Origin: Bacteroides sp. | GTDB lineage: Bacteria > Bacteroidota > Bacteroidia > Bacteroidales > Bacteroidaceae | Reading direction: 5' to 3' | Length of the DNA: 47,847 nt | Assembly (NCBI GenBank): GCA_017630035.1 | Contig: JAGBWA010000036.1 | Location: forward strand, 1 to 47,847 | In this document: positions 26,595 to 35,561 of the stretch, piece after piece | How the letters are laid out: each line of letters starts with the position of its first letter | Position numbering within the stretch: the first letter of the stretch is position 1 | Notes under the pieces: model-generated | What the model saw: only the letters and a program-made list of their open reading frames with translations | Database searches by the model: none | What the model was told of the DNA's origin: nothing | Translations under genes and position numbers: made by a program

Positions 26595-27386
26595 TTAAGT
26601 GGTTGGTTTACTTTTCACCATCCGAATACTGAACTCATAGAGCAAATACAATGGTATAGCTACAATGGTCAGCGTAAAAGGATCGCCCGTAGGTGTAATC
26701 ACCGCCGCAAGAATAACAAGCAACACAATGGCATGGCGACGGTATTTCTTCAAGAGGTCTTTGTGTACTATCCCCAACAAGGAGAGCAACCAAGTGACTA
26801 ATGGCAATTCGAAAGCCAATCCCAAGCAAAGCACCAACATCATAAAGTTGTCGATGTACGAGTTCAAGGATATTTGATTTTCGATGGCAATGCTAAGTTG
26901 ATAGGAAGATAGGAAACGAAGTGTCAACGGATAAACCATGAAATAGCCCACCGCTACACCGATGAAAAACATCACCGAGCCTAAGCACAATGCTTTCTTC
27001 ACTCCCTTTCGCTCGTTAGGATAGAGAGCGGGGCTGACGAATTTCCACAATTCATAGAAAAGATAAGGTGTAGCCGTTACCACCGACATCCAAAAGGCGG
27101 TGGACATGTGAATAAAGAAAGGAGCGGCAAGGTTAATGTTTATCAGTTTAACGCTGAATGTTTGCGTAAAGAAATCGCCCGACAGATTGAAATAGGCACC
27201 AACATCGCGCAATAACTGATAGAAAATAAAGTCGTTATGACATGGAGCAAGAATCACTTGGTCGAACAGATAGGGCATAGCAATGAAATAGCCTACGGCC
27301 AAAACCAGCCATACGCCCAATACACGAAACAGCACTTGGCGCAACACGTCCAAGTGATCCCAAAAACTCATCTCCGATGTAGCCAT
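26595..27386 (-). CDS. tatC: Sec-independent protein translocase TatC
   Basis: TatC is the membrane receptor for twin-arginine signal peptides. The 263-residue protein has the six-helix pattern and the hallmarks MSFWDHLDVLRQVLFRVL at the N-terminus (consensus MSFxxHLxELRxRL), LYPNERKGVKKALCLGSVMFFIGVAVGYF and AFELPLVTWLLSLLGIV. It forms a tat pair with tatA just upstream (6-bp gap), enough for a minimal TatAC translocase. Confidence 0.95.
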   Translation of the reverse strand: MATSEMSFWDHLDVLRQVLFRVLGVWLVLAVGYFIAMPYLFDQVILAPCHNDFIFYQLLRDVGAYFNLSGDFFTQTFSVKLININLAAPFFIHMSTAFWMSVVTATPYLFYELWKFVSPALYPNERKGVKKALCLGSVMFFIGVAVGYFMVYPLTLRFLSSYQLSIAIENQISLNSYIDNFMMLVLCLGLAFELPLVTWLLSLLGIVHKDLLKKYRRHAIVLLVILAAVITPTGDPFTLTIVAIPLYLLYEFSIRMVKSKPTT

Positions 27387-27392
27387 GACGAG

Positions 27393-27605
27393 TTACTTCT
27401 CTACGTCTTCCTTAATCTCGTCCTTAGCCTTATTGATTTCTTCTTTTGCTTCGTTTACGCCCTCTTTAAAGCTTTTCACTCCTTTACCCAATCCCTTCAT
27501 CAGTTCAGGAATCTTCTTACCACCAAATAACAATAAGATTACCAATAGGATAATAATCCACTCTGAGCCGCTGGGCAAAAAACTAAACGGAATAAAACTA
27601 TTCAT
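27393..27605 (-). CDS. tatA: Twin-arginine translocase TatA subunit
   Basis: A 70-residue protein with a single N-terminal membrane helix, the FGGKKIPEL hinge that marks TatA/E, and a charged amphipathic tail rich in Lys and Glu. TatA oligomers form the pore-like part of the Tat system. First gene of the tatA-tatC-helicase operon; a TATATTTG box lies upstream at 27634-27641. Confidence 0.93.
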   Translation of the reverse strand: MNSFIPFSFLPSGSEWIIILLVILLLFGGKKIPELMKGLGKGVKSFKEGVNEAKEEINKAKDEIKEDVEK

Positions 27606-27633
27606 ATACTTATGACTTTAAGATTTTTGTTTG

Positions 27634-27641
27634 CAAATATA
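27634..27641 (-). promoter_or_regulatory. -7 box for tatA operon
   Basis: The minus strand reads TATATTTG, an exact TAnnTTTG match about 29 bp before the tatA start; no clear -33. Confidence 0.45.
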
Positions 27642-27667
27642 ATAAATTACTGCTTCAACACCAATAT

Positions 27668-30154
27668 TTATCCTTGAAAATAGACACGCTTCACTCGATT
27701 AGAGATAGTAGTCAGCACTTCGTAAGGAATGGTGTTCAAAGCATCGGAAAGCACGGTAATGGGTAAGTTATCACCAAATATTTCCACCATATCGCCTTCG
27801 CGACAATCAATATCGGTAACATCTATCATACATACATCCATGCAGATATTGCCAACATAATATGCCTTTTGTCCGTTCACCAAGCAATAAGCGCCACCAT
27901 TTCCAAGATGGCGATTCAAACCATCGGCATATCCAATGGGTAGTGCGGCAATGCGCGAAGGACGCTTCAGCACTCCTTTACGACTATACCCCACCGTATC
28001 GGCACTTGCTACATCGCGTATCTGCAAGATGGTTGTCTTCAGCGTGCTTACATTGTGCAAGATTGCATTATCAATCGGACTGATGCCATACAATCCTAAT
28101 CCTAAGCGCACCATGTCGTAATGTGCTTCGGGGAAGCGCTCGATACCCGCCGTATTACAGATGTGTCGCAAGATTTTATGCGGACAAGCAGCTTGCAAAG
28201 CCGATGATGCTTGTTCGAACAATGCAATCTGTTCGCGCGAGAAGGCATCGAATTGCGGCGAATCGCTACCCACAAAATGCGAGAATACCGAACGTACTAT
28301 CACGGCACGTTGTGTGTGCAAACGTTCAATTAAGCGAGGCATCTCTTCGGGAGCAAAACCTAACCGATGCATGCCGGTATCTATCTTCACATGGATAGGC
28401 AGATTGTTCACACCCTCTTTCTCGGCTGCTTTTATCAAAGCTTCGAGCAAGTGGAAGCTATATACTTCCGGCTCGAGTTTATAATCGAATATGGTTTTAA
28501 AGGCGGTTAGTTCAGGATCCATCACGATGATATTAGCCGTAATGCCGGCTCGTCTCAACTCGGCACCTTCGTCGGCAACGGCAACGGCCAAATAGTCAGC
28601 ACGATGTTCTTGCAATGTCTTTGCCACCTCGTAAGAACCTGCACCATAAGCAAATGCCTTTACCATACATGTCACCTTTGTATCGGCGGGCAAGAACGAG
28701 CGATAGCGATTCAAGTTATCCACCATTGCTTGAAGATTTACCTCAAGAATTGTTTCGTGTACTTTCTTCTCCAGCACTTCGGTCAGTTCGTCAAAGCCAA
28801 ACTTTCTTGCGCCTTTTATCAAGATTATCTCATCGCGTAGCTTCACCTCGCCTTTGTCGATAGCCAGAAGCAAATCGTCGGTAGTGGGGAAGAATTGTTT
28901 CTCCACCTCAAAGCGGTCGGCACAAAGCGCTATTTCATTACCCACACCTATGATACGTTCAATGCCGCGACTATGTACCAATTGTGCCACCTGTCGGTAG
29001 AGTGTAGGGATGTTCTTACCCGTTTGCAAAATATCGGATAGGATTAGTGTACGCTTCAATCCCTTGCTCAACGAGCGACGATAGAGGAAGTCGAGCGCAA
29101 TATCGAGCGAAGCCAAATCGCTATTGTAACTATCGTTTATCAGCAAGCATCCTCGCTTACCCTCTTTCACTTCCAATCGCATAGCCACCGGCTCGAGGTG
29201 CGCCATTCGTTCGGTAATCACTTCGGATGGTAGCATCAGGTAAAGACAAGCCGCCAAGCAATGCAACGAATTTTCAATGGATGCATCGTCTATATAAGGT
29301 AGCTTGTAGCTATTCTCCATACCTAGGTAGGTATAGGTGATATGGGTATATTCATCGAACTTCTCGATGCGTCGGATGTATAGCGGACGTTCGGCATCGC
29401 GCTTACTCCAAGCTATCTCGCGAGCAGGCAACATACTCTTTTGCACACAATTGGCAATAAACTCATTGTCGGCATCGTAGATTACCACATCGCAATCTTT
29501 GAAGAGCGTCAACTTCTCATAGCACTTTTCTTGCAACGAGAAGAAATTCTCTTGATGCGCCCCACCAATGTTTGTCAATATACCGATAGATGGTTTCAAG
29601 ATAGCTTGCAAAGCATCCATCTCGCCCGGCTCGGAGATTCCTGCTTCGAAAATACCTACTTCGGCATGTTCATCGAGTTGCCAAACCGATAGTGGCACAC
29701 CCACTTGCGAGTTGTAGCTTCGTGGCGAACGAACAACAAAGCGATGGCCGCTAAGCAATTGGTGCAACCACTCTTTTACAATGGTCTTACCATTGCTTCC
29801 CGTAATGCCTACGATGGGCAGATTGAACGACGAGCGATGCCATTTAGCCAATTGTTGCAACGCCTTTAGCGGTGAATCCACCACCAGGTAGTTCAATGTC
29901 GCTTGTTCGGGTAAGGAGGCTTTTTCTTTGTTGTATGCCGGGAGACTGATGACGAAGTTTCGCACACCTCGCTCTATCAAGTCGGGTATATATTTCACGC
30001 CGCTATTGCGCTTGCTTTCCAACGCAAAAAAGAGTGTCTCTTCCGGAAAACTGAGCGAACGGCTATCCGTTAAAAGCCAAGCAATGTTTGCCGTAGCCTC
30101 TCCTATTCGGGTTGCGCCGATTACTTTTGCAAGTTGTTCAATCGTGTATGACAT
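27668..30154 (-). CDS. murF/alr: MurF-alanine racemase fusion
   Basis: A two-domain fusion typical of Bacteroidetes that joins D-Ala supply to its use. The N-terminal half (1 to about 450) is MurF, which adds D-Ala-D-Ala to UDP-MurNAc-tripeptide; the ATP loop is GITGSNGKTIVKEW and LLINDSYNSDLASL is a Mur ligase motif. The C-terminal half (from about 465) is a PLP alanine racemase: CMVKAFAYGAGSYEVA holds the PLP Lys and VRLGLGLYGISP lies near the second active-site region. ATG 30154 is chosen (828 residues, MSYTIEQLAK); an open frame continues upstream inside the neighbour but without family similarity. Confidence 0.93.
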   Translation of the reverse strand: MSYTIEQLAKVIGATRIGEATANIAWLLTDSRSLSFPEETLFFALESKRNSGVKYIPDLIERGVRNFVISLPAYNKEKASLPEQATLNYLVVDSPLKALQQLAKWHRSSFNLPIVGITGSNGKTIVKEWLHQLLSGHRFVVRSPRSYNSQVGVPLSVWQLDEHAEVGIFEAGISEPGEMDALQAILKPSIGILTNIGGAHQENFFSLQEKCYEKLTLFKDCDVVIYDADNEFIANCVQKSMLPAREIAWSKRDAERPLYIRRIEKFDEYTHITYTYLGMENSYKLPYIDDASIENSLHCLAACLYLMLPSEVITERMAHLEPVAMRLEVKEGKRGCLLINDSYNSDLASLDIALDFLYRRSLSKGLKRTLILSDILQTGKNIPTLYRQVAQLVHSRGIERIIGVGNEIALCADRFEVEKQFFPTTDDLLLAIDKGEVKLRDEIILIKGARKFGFDELTEVLEKKVHETILEVNLQAMVDNLNRYRSFLPADTKVTCMVKAFAYGAGSYEVAKTLQEHRADYLAVAVADEGAELRRAGITANIIVMDPELTAFKTIFDYKLEPEVYSFHLLEALIKAAEKEGVNNLPIHVKIDTGMHRLGFAPEEMPRLIERLHTQRAVIVRSVFSHFVGSDSPQFDAFSREQIALFEQASSALQAACPHKILRHICNTAGIERFPEAHYDMVRLGLGLYGISPIDNAILHNVSTLKTTILQIRDVASADTVGYSRKGVLKRPSRIAALPIGYADGLNRHLGNGGAYCLVNGQKAYYVGNICMDVCMIDVTDIDCREGDMVEIFGDNLPITVLSDALNTIPYEVLTTISNRVKRVYFQG

Positions 30155-31119
30155 AGTGCTTTCTCGTTTTGGAAGTCTAAGTTCGGATATTTTTCTGAAA
30201 GTTCCTCTATTTTTAACATTATTTGTTGCAAAAAGCGGCAATTTTCTTCACTTTGGGGTTGTAATGGGCGATGATTCAATGCTTGTGCAAGGTTATTGCA
30301 TTGTTTCATCAATTGTTGAGTATCGGCATTCATAGCTACTTGCACAAAGCGTTGCCATACCATTTCGACGGCTTTTGCCGAAGGATGCACCAAGTCATCG
30401 GCATAGAAACGATAGTCGCGGAGTTCGTCCATCAACAGCTCATAGGCAGGGAAATAAAACACCCTACCGGAGAAAGATTGTTGCAACTGGTCGATAGCTA
30501 ATAGCAAAGTAGCTTTGCTCAATTGATTGTTGTGCAAGCCATCGCGCACATGGCGGATGGGGCTGACGGTGAGAACGATTTTCAACTTTGGATTACGCGC
30601 CATCATGCCGGTGAATAACGAGGTGTATTCGCTTACAATTTCTTCGACGGACAATCGTCTGCGCAGGAAATTTCGTTCGGGTAGTTTATGACAATTGCCC
30701 ACTATGCGATGCGTATCTTTCTCCTCGTACACCCAAGCCGTGCCGAAAGTAAGCAACAAGCAATCGAGCGATTGCAATGCCTCGTGAGCCATAGCAATGC
30801 GATGGTTAATGGTTTGCAACGCCTCATCGACGGTTGGTACCGAGAAGTCGCCATGATGCATCGGGCTATGCCAATAATCGGCATGCTGAAACAAATCGGT
30901 TGGTGTATAAACTTTTCCCGAAAGCATCTCCTTCAAAGCTTGCGAAATGGAGAGGGGATTGTACAATACACCATAGGGGTTTACATCGCAAGCAAACTTG
31001 GCGCGTTGCAATCGTTCGCCCATCTCGGTGGCAAAGCAAGAGCCTATCAGCATCAGCTTATCGCTATGCGTCAAGGAGGGCAAGGATGGTATATCGATGG
31101 TGGTAAACAGATTCATCAT
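30121..31119 (-). CDS. GSCFA domain protein
   Basis: A family named after the motif seen here, LIGSCFATEMGERL (about residue 24). It is related to SGNH/GDSL-type hydrolases; LLTFGTAWVYEEK, KIVLTVSPIRHVRDG and YADDLVHPSAKAVEMVW look like the oxyanion, mid and Asp/His blocks, but the substrate is unknown. The start is 31119 or 31116 (adjacent ATGs) because a TATCTTTG promoter box lies at 31141-31148; a longer TTG start would overlap it. The 3' end overlaps the murF-alr start by 34 bp, implying coupled translation. Confidence 0.8.
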   Translation of the reverse strand: MMNLFTTIDIPSLPSLTHSDKLMLIGSCFATEMGERLQRAKFACDVNPYGVLYNPLSISQALKEMLSGKVYTPTDLFQHADYWHSPMHHGDFSVPTVDEALQTINHRIAMAHEALQSLDCLLLTFGTAWVYEEKDTHRIVGNCHKLPERNFLRRRLSVEEIVSEYTSLFTGMMARNPKLKIVLTVSPIRHVRDGLHNNQLSKATLLLAIDQLQQSFSGRVFYFPAYELLMDELRDYRFYADDLVHPSAKAVEMVWQRFVQVAMNADTQQLMKQCNNLAQALNHRPLQPQSEENCRFLQQIMLKIEELSEKYPNLDFQNEKALCHTRLNNLQK

Positions 31120-31140
31120 TACAATCTTTTTTGTAGATTG

Positions 31141-31148
31141 CAAAGATA
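31141..31148 (-). promoter_or_regulatory. -7 box for GSCFA-murF/alr
   Basis: The minus strand reads TATCTTTG, 22 bp before the ATG at 31119; this settles the start against a longer TTG frame. -33 is weak. Confidence 0.5.
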
Positions 31149-31200
31149 CATTTAATTTATGGTAACGGATAATAATCGGGCGATTTTTATCGCACGCTTG

Positions 31201-31533
31201 CTATTCTTTCAACAAGCCTTCTTTCAATAATTCCTGCTTTAATTCCCGATACGCATCCAACATTAATTGTCGTTCGGCTTCCACATCGTGAAAATCTCTA
31301 ACGGAGATAGGTTTGGATACCTTCAATTCGTCAATATCACCAAAAGTGATTGTTATTTCATCGCCAATATGCAATTCAGACTTCAGCCAAGTATAGGATA
31401 AAGCTTGCTCATCCATACCGTTTACGAGGAGAGGAGAATGTCCCTCCTTGTTCGTGATGATTATCCCCACCGAACCTTTTTCCAATGCTGCACAAGTGGT
31501 GTTTCCGGCTATTTCTATTACAAACCCTTTCAT
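31201..31533 (-). CDS. Small protein, paralogue of upstream gene
   Basis: A 110-residue protein with no recognised family. It begins MKGFVIEIAG, has a central TWLKSELHIGDEITITFGD beta-rich part and ends with a charged helix (AERQLMLDAYRELKQELLKEGLLKE). The upstream gene has the same plan: MKAFEITLNG, TWHESLPINEGNVIKIKVVD and ending in RFYRLENLLKQEGLI. The two overlap by 4 bp (ATGA). No signal peptide. Function unknown. Confidence 0.65.
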   Translation of the reverse strand: MKGFVIEIAGNTTCAALEKGSVGIIITNKEGHSPLLVNGMDEQALSYTWLKSELHIGDEITITFGDIDELKVSKPISVRDFHDVEAERQLMLDAYRELKQELLKEGLLKE

Positions 31534-31865
31534 ATCAGTCCCTCCTGTTTTAATAAGTTTTCCAACCGATAGAATCTTTCTAATTTTGATTCGGGACGTT
31601 TGATTTTTTCATCGCGAATGCTTTTTACAGGAGGAGTGATATTTTCGGCATCAACAACTTTAATCTTTATCACATTGCCTTCGTTAATCGGAAGAGACTC
31701 ATGCCACGTATTCTTTGTATTAGAGCCATATTCCACCGTACTCGAATGTATAAAAGAATCTTTTCTTCCATTCGCATTAAGCGTATTAATTAAGATAGTC
31801 AGCAGGCCATCCTCTGCACCGACAATTGTTTTCTTTCCGTTAAGGGTAATTTCGAATGCTTTCAT
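31530..31865 (-). CDS. Small protein, first of a paralogous pair
   Basis: A 111-residue protein of unknown family, starting at ATG 31865; an in-frame start 27 bp further upstream lies next to the promoter box and is less likely. It shares start, central TW motif and C-terminal LLKxEGL with the downstream gene, so the pair arose by duplication. A TAACTTTG box at 31890-31897 and CAAA at 31916-31919 provide a promoter. Possibly immunity-like or regulatory; nothing fixes it. Confidence 0.6.
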   Translation of the reverse strand: MKAFEITLNGKKTIVGAEDGLLTILINTLNANGRKDSFIHSSTVEYGSNTKNTWHESLPINEGNVIKIKVVDAENITPPVKSIRDEKIKRPESKLERFYRLENLLKQEGLI

Positions 31866-31889
31866 AGCTAATTTGTTATCAACTCGATG

Positions 31890-31919
31890 CAAAGTTAGAA
31901 ATAATATCTATACACCAAA
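31890..31919 (-). promoter_or_regulatory. Promoter for the small paralogue pair
   Basis: On the minus strand: TTTG (31916-31919), 18-bp spacer, TAACTTTG (31890-31897). Predicts transcription from about 31883 and a leader of about 18 nt. Confidence 0.55.
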
Positions 31920-31992
31920 ATAAAATCTTTAACTATCGCATTATGTTATAAACATAGAGGAATAAAGGTGATGATTTCATGCCCCATCTATG

Positions 31993-32112
31993 TAGGATGT
32001 TTGGCACCTCTGTATAGGATGTTTTATGCGGCCAACTGAAGTTGGCGATTCGGCTCACTGAAGTTGGCGGTTTGGCTAACTATAGTTGGCGATTCGGCCA
32101 ACTTGAGTTAGC
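31993..32112. repeat. 22-bp-period tandem palindromic array upstream of dxs
   Basis: Four palindromes of the form GCCAACT-N2-AGTTGGC start at 32031, 32053, 32075 and 32097, exactly 22 bp apart, joined by 6-bp linkers (GATTCG, GGTTTG, GATTCG). Two earlier copies of TAGGATGTTT at 31993 and 32015 continue the same 22-bp phase. Apart from this array, the promoters and a short AGAGTG/CACTCT inverted repeat, nothing else is seen in the 434-bp gap before dxs. Iteron-like, operator-like or a spreading repeat are all possible. Confidence 0.85.
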
Positions 32113-32266
32113 CGCCACAACAAACCTACAGGGAGAGTGCCTTAAGCCTAAATAAAAAGGGTAAACATATAGCGCAGAGAGACACTCTATCATACATACA
32201 AAAACGAAATATCGGAGAAAAAGCGGAAAAAGAGACAAAAAAGGTAGGAATTACAAGGAGATTTAC

Positions 32267-32274
32267 TACTTTTG
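32267..32274 (+). promoter_or_regulatory. -7 box for dxs
   Basis: TACTTTTG matches TAnnTTTG 25 bp before the dxs ATG; no good -33 element. Confidence 0.45.
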
Positions 32275-32299
32275 TATTTGAATAGGTTGACTATATAAT

Positions 32300-34204
32300 A
32301 TGGAACAAGAGATATTAAAACATAGTTTACTTGACACACTACACAACCCCGAAGAGCTTAGGAAGCTGAATATGGAGCAGTTACCCGAGGTGTGCAAGGA
32401 GCTAAGAGAAGACATCATAAAGCAAGTGTCGTGCAACCCAGGACACTTTGCCGCCAGCTTGGGCACCGTGGAGTTGACCGTAGCCTTACACTATGTTTAC
32501 AACACACCCTACGACCGCATTGTGTGGGACGTGGGACACCAAGCATACGGACACAAAATATTGACCGGCCGCAAAGATTCATTCTCTACCAACCGAAAGC
32601 TGGGAGGTATCAAACCTTTCCCCTCGCCCGAAGAGAGTGAATACGATACCTTTGCGTGCGGACATGCCTCGAACTCTATCTCGGCAGCACTCGGTATGGC
32701 CGTTGCCGCCAAGCATAAAGGCGAAACGGACAGACACATCGTGGCGGTGATTGGCGATGGAAGTATGAGCGGTGGATTGGCTTTCGAAGGATTGAACAAT
32801 GCATCGTCCACGCCAAACAACATGCTTATTATTCTGAACGACAATGACATGTCCATCGACCGTAGCGTAGGTGGCATGAAGCAATACTTGCTGAACCTTA
32901 CTACCTCGAACCGTTACAACCAATTGCGTTTCAAGGCGTATAAAGCGCTTTGCAAAGTGGGCATCATGAACGAGAAACGACGCAAAACCATGCTTCGTTT
33001 CAACAACAGCTTGAAGTCGATTGTAGCCCACCAACAAAACATTTTCGAGGGAATGAACATCCGCTACTTCGGTCCTATCGACGGACATAACGTGAAGAAG
33101 CTGGCGCAAGTATTGCGCGACATCAAAGATTTGGATGGCCCAAAGATATTGCATCTACACACCACCAAAGGCAAAGGTTTTGAACCTGCCGAGAAGAACC
33201 CCGGCGTGTGGCATGCACCAGGTAAGTTCGATCCTGATACCGGCGAACGCATCGTATCGGATACAAGCGGCTTACCTCCACGTTACCAAGATGTATTTGG
33301 CGAAACGTTGCTCGAATTGGCGCAACAAAACCCGAAAGTGGTAGGCGTTACACCCGCTATGCCATCGGGATGCTCCATGAACATTTTGATGAACGAAATG
33401 CCCGACCGTGCCTACGATGTAGGTATAGCCGAAGGACATGCAGCTACCTTTAGCGGTGGATTGGCCAAAGAGGGATTGCTACCCTTCTGCAACATCTACT
33501 CAAGCTTTATGCAACGTGCCTACGACCATGTGATTCACGACATCGCATTGCTCAACCTCCCCGTAGTGCTTTGCTTGGACAGAGCCGGATTGGTGGGCGA
33601 AGATGGTCCTACGCATCATGGCGCCTTCGACTTGGCCTACTTCCGCACCATTCCCAATATGACCATTGCTTCGCCAATGAACGAACACGAGTTGCGCCGG
33701 TTGATGTACACCGCCCAACTACCCGACAAGGGGCCATTCGTTATTCGCTATCCACGCGGACGCGGTGTGCTGACCGATTGGAAATGCCCGCTCGAAGAGT
33801 TACCCATCGGCAAAGGTCGCAAGTTGAAAGAGGGCAAGGATATGGCCGTTATCACCTTAGGTCCTATCGGAAACCTTGCCGCAAAAGCAATTGAACGTGC
33901 CGAGCAAGCAAGCGGAAAGAGCATAGCGCACTACGACTTACGCTTCTTGAAACCGCTCGACGAAGCTATGCTACACGAAATAGGCAAGCAATTCAAGCAA
34001 GTAATCACCATAGAAGATGGCGCATTGAACGGTGGTATGGGTAGTGCCGTATTGGAATTTATGGCAGACAACAGCTACCAACCCAACATAAGCCGCATAG
34101 GCATACCCGACAAGTTTATAGAGCACGGCACTGTACCCGAGCTATATAAAATTTGCGGAATGGATGAAGAGAGCATAGTAAACAAGATATTGGCCAATCT
34201 GTAA
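32300..34204 (+). CDS. dxs: 1-deoxy-D-xylulose-5-phosphate synthase
   Basis: DXS condenses pyruvate and glyceraldehyde 3-phosphate in the first step of the MEP isoprenoid pathway, using thiamine diphosphate. Motifs: [21 protein letters not shown] (N-terminal), the ThDP site [48 protein letters not shown] with the catalytic Glu region, and RYPRGRG in the C-terminal transketolase domain. The 634 residues match the family. It starts the dxs-trkA-trkH run downstream of the 22-bp array. Confidence 0.95.
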   Translation: MEQEILKHSLLDTLHNPEELRKLNMEQLPEVCKELREDIIKQVSCNPGHFAASLGTVELTVALHYVYNTPYDRIVWDVGHQAYGHKILTGRKDSFSTNRKLGGIKPFPSPEESEYDTFACGHASNSISAALGMAVAAKHKGETDRHIVAVIGDGSMSGGLAFEGLNNASSTPNNMLIILNDNDMSIDRSVGGMKQYLLNLTTSNRYNQLRFKAYKALCKVGIMNEKRRKTMLRFNNSLKSIVAHQQNIFEGMNIRYFGPIDGHNVKKLAQVLRDIKDLDGPKILHLHTTKGKGFEPAEKNPGVWHAPGKFDPDTGERIVSDTSGLPPRYQDVFGETLLELAQQNPKVVGVTPAMPSGCSMNILMNEMPDRAYDVGIAEGHAATFSGGLAKEGLLPFCNIYSSFMQRAYDHVIHDIALLNLPVVLCLDRAGLVGEDGPTHHGAFDLAYFRTIPNMTIASPMNEHELRRLMYTAQLPDKGPFVIRYPRGRGVLTDWKCPLEELPIGKGRKLKEGKDMAVITLGPIGNLAAKAIERAEQASGKSIAHYDLRFLKPLDEAMLHEIGKQFKQVITIEDGALNGGMGSAVLEFMADNSYQPNISRIGIPDKFIEHGTVPELYKICGMDEESIVNKILANL

Positions 34205-34218
34205 AACGAATTATAGCT

Positions 34219-35559
34219 ATGAAAATAATTATTGCAGGTGCCGGAGCCGTAGGCACACACTTGGCAAAATTGTTGTCGCAAGAGAAGCAAGACATCATCC
34301 TAATGGATGAAGACGAAAGCAAGTTGAATGCATTGAGCAACAACTTCGACTTGATGACTACCGTAGCATCGCCCACCTCCATCAAAGATTTGAAAGAGGT
34401 GATGGGTGGACATGCCGACCTCTTCATAGCCGTTACTCCCGACGAAAGCCGAAACATGACTGCTTGTTTGCTTGCCGCTAACTTGGGAGCAAAGAAAACG
34501 GTTGCACGTATCGATAACTATGAATACTTGCAACCCAAAAACAAAGAATTTTTCCAAGAGTTAGGCATCCACTCGCTTATCTATCCAGAGATGCTTGCCG
34601 CCAAAGAGATTGCATCATCCATCCGCATGAGTTGGATTCGCCAATGGTGGGAGTTTTGCGGAGGCGCCTTGGTATTGCTTGGCGTAAAGATGCGCCACGA
34701 AGCAGAGATATTAAACATTCCTTTCCATCAGTTGGGTGGACCGGAGTTACCCTATCACATCGTAGCCATCAAACGTGGAAACGAAACCATCATCCCACGA
34801 GGTGATGATATGATAAAGCTGAACGACATTGTCTATTTCACCACCACACAAAAGTATGTACCTTACATCCGTAAGATAACCGGCAAAGAGAAGTATCCCG
34901 ATGTAAAGAAGGTAATGATTATGGGAGGAAGCCGCATATCGGTTCGTGCCGCCCAATACATGCCCGAAGACATACAAGTGAAAATCGTAGAGAATGATTT
35001 GAACAGATGCAACAGACTGACCGAATTGGTGGATGGCGACGTAATGGTAATCAACGGCGATGGACGCGACATGGATTTGCTATTGGAAGAGGGTATCAAG
35101 AATACCGAAGCATTCGTTGCATTGACCGATAGCTCGGAAACAAATATCTTGGCTTGTCTTGCCGCCAAACGCATGGGCGTAGAGAAAACCGTTGCCGAAG
35201 TGGAGAACATCGACTATATCGGTATGGCCGAGAGTTTGGACATTGGTACCGTTATCAACAAGAAGATGATTGCCGCCAACCATATCTACCAAATGATGCT
35301 CGATGCCGACGTGAGCAACGTAAAGAGCTTAACCTTTGCCAATGCCGACGTAGCGGAATTTGTTGTAAAAGAGGGCTCTACCATTACCAAACGCTTGGTG
35401 AAAGACTTAGGATTACCGAAAGGAACAAGCATCGGTGGTTTGGTGCGCAATGGCGAAGGTATTGTGGTAACCGGTAATACACAGATACAAGCAGGCGACC
35501 ACGTCATTGTATTCTGTTTGAACATGATGATTAAGAAAGTAGAAAAATACTTTAACTAA
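34219..35559 (+). CDS. trkA: Trk potassium uptake protein TrkA
   Basis: The cytoplasmic NAD-binding regulator of the Trk K+ uptake system. The 446-residue protein has two RCK (TrkA-N/TrkA-C) units: the first Rossmann motif is IIIAGAGAVGTHLAKLL with DEDES at the end of the second strand, and the second is VMIMGGSRISVRAAQYM with VENDLNR. The TrkA-C part ends in GDHVIVFCLNM. It lies 14 bp after dxs and 2 bp before trkH, its membrane partner. Confidence 0.95.
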   Translation: MKIIIAGAGAVGTHLAKLLSQEKQDIILMDEDESKLNALSNNFDLMTTVASPTSIKDLKEVMGGHADLFIAVTPDESRNMTACLLAANLGAKKTVARIDNYEYLQPKNKEFFQELGIHSLIYPEMLAAKEIASSIRMSWIRQWWEFCGGALVLLGVKMRHEAEILNIPFHQLGGPELPYHIVAIKRGNETIIPRGDDMIKLNDIVYFTTTQKYVPYIRKITGKEKYPDVKKVMIMGGSRISVRAAQYMPEDIQVKIVENDLNRCNRLTELVDGDVMVINGDGRDMDLLLEEGIKNTEAFVALTDSSETNILACLAAKRMGVEKTVAEVENIDYIGMAESLDIGTVINKKMIAANHIYQMMLDADVSNVKSLTFANADVAEFVVKEGSTITKRLVKDLGLPKGTSIGGLVRNGEGIVVTGNTQIQAGDHVIVFCLNMMIKKVEKYFN

Positions 35560-35561
35560 GT

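Noticed and set aside
31993-32112. CRISPR array
   Set aside because: Regular repeats suggested it, but linkers are only 6 bp and nearly identical, and no cas genes are present.
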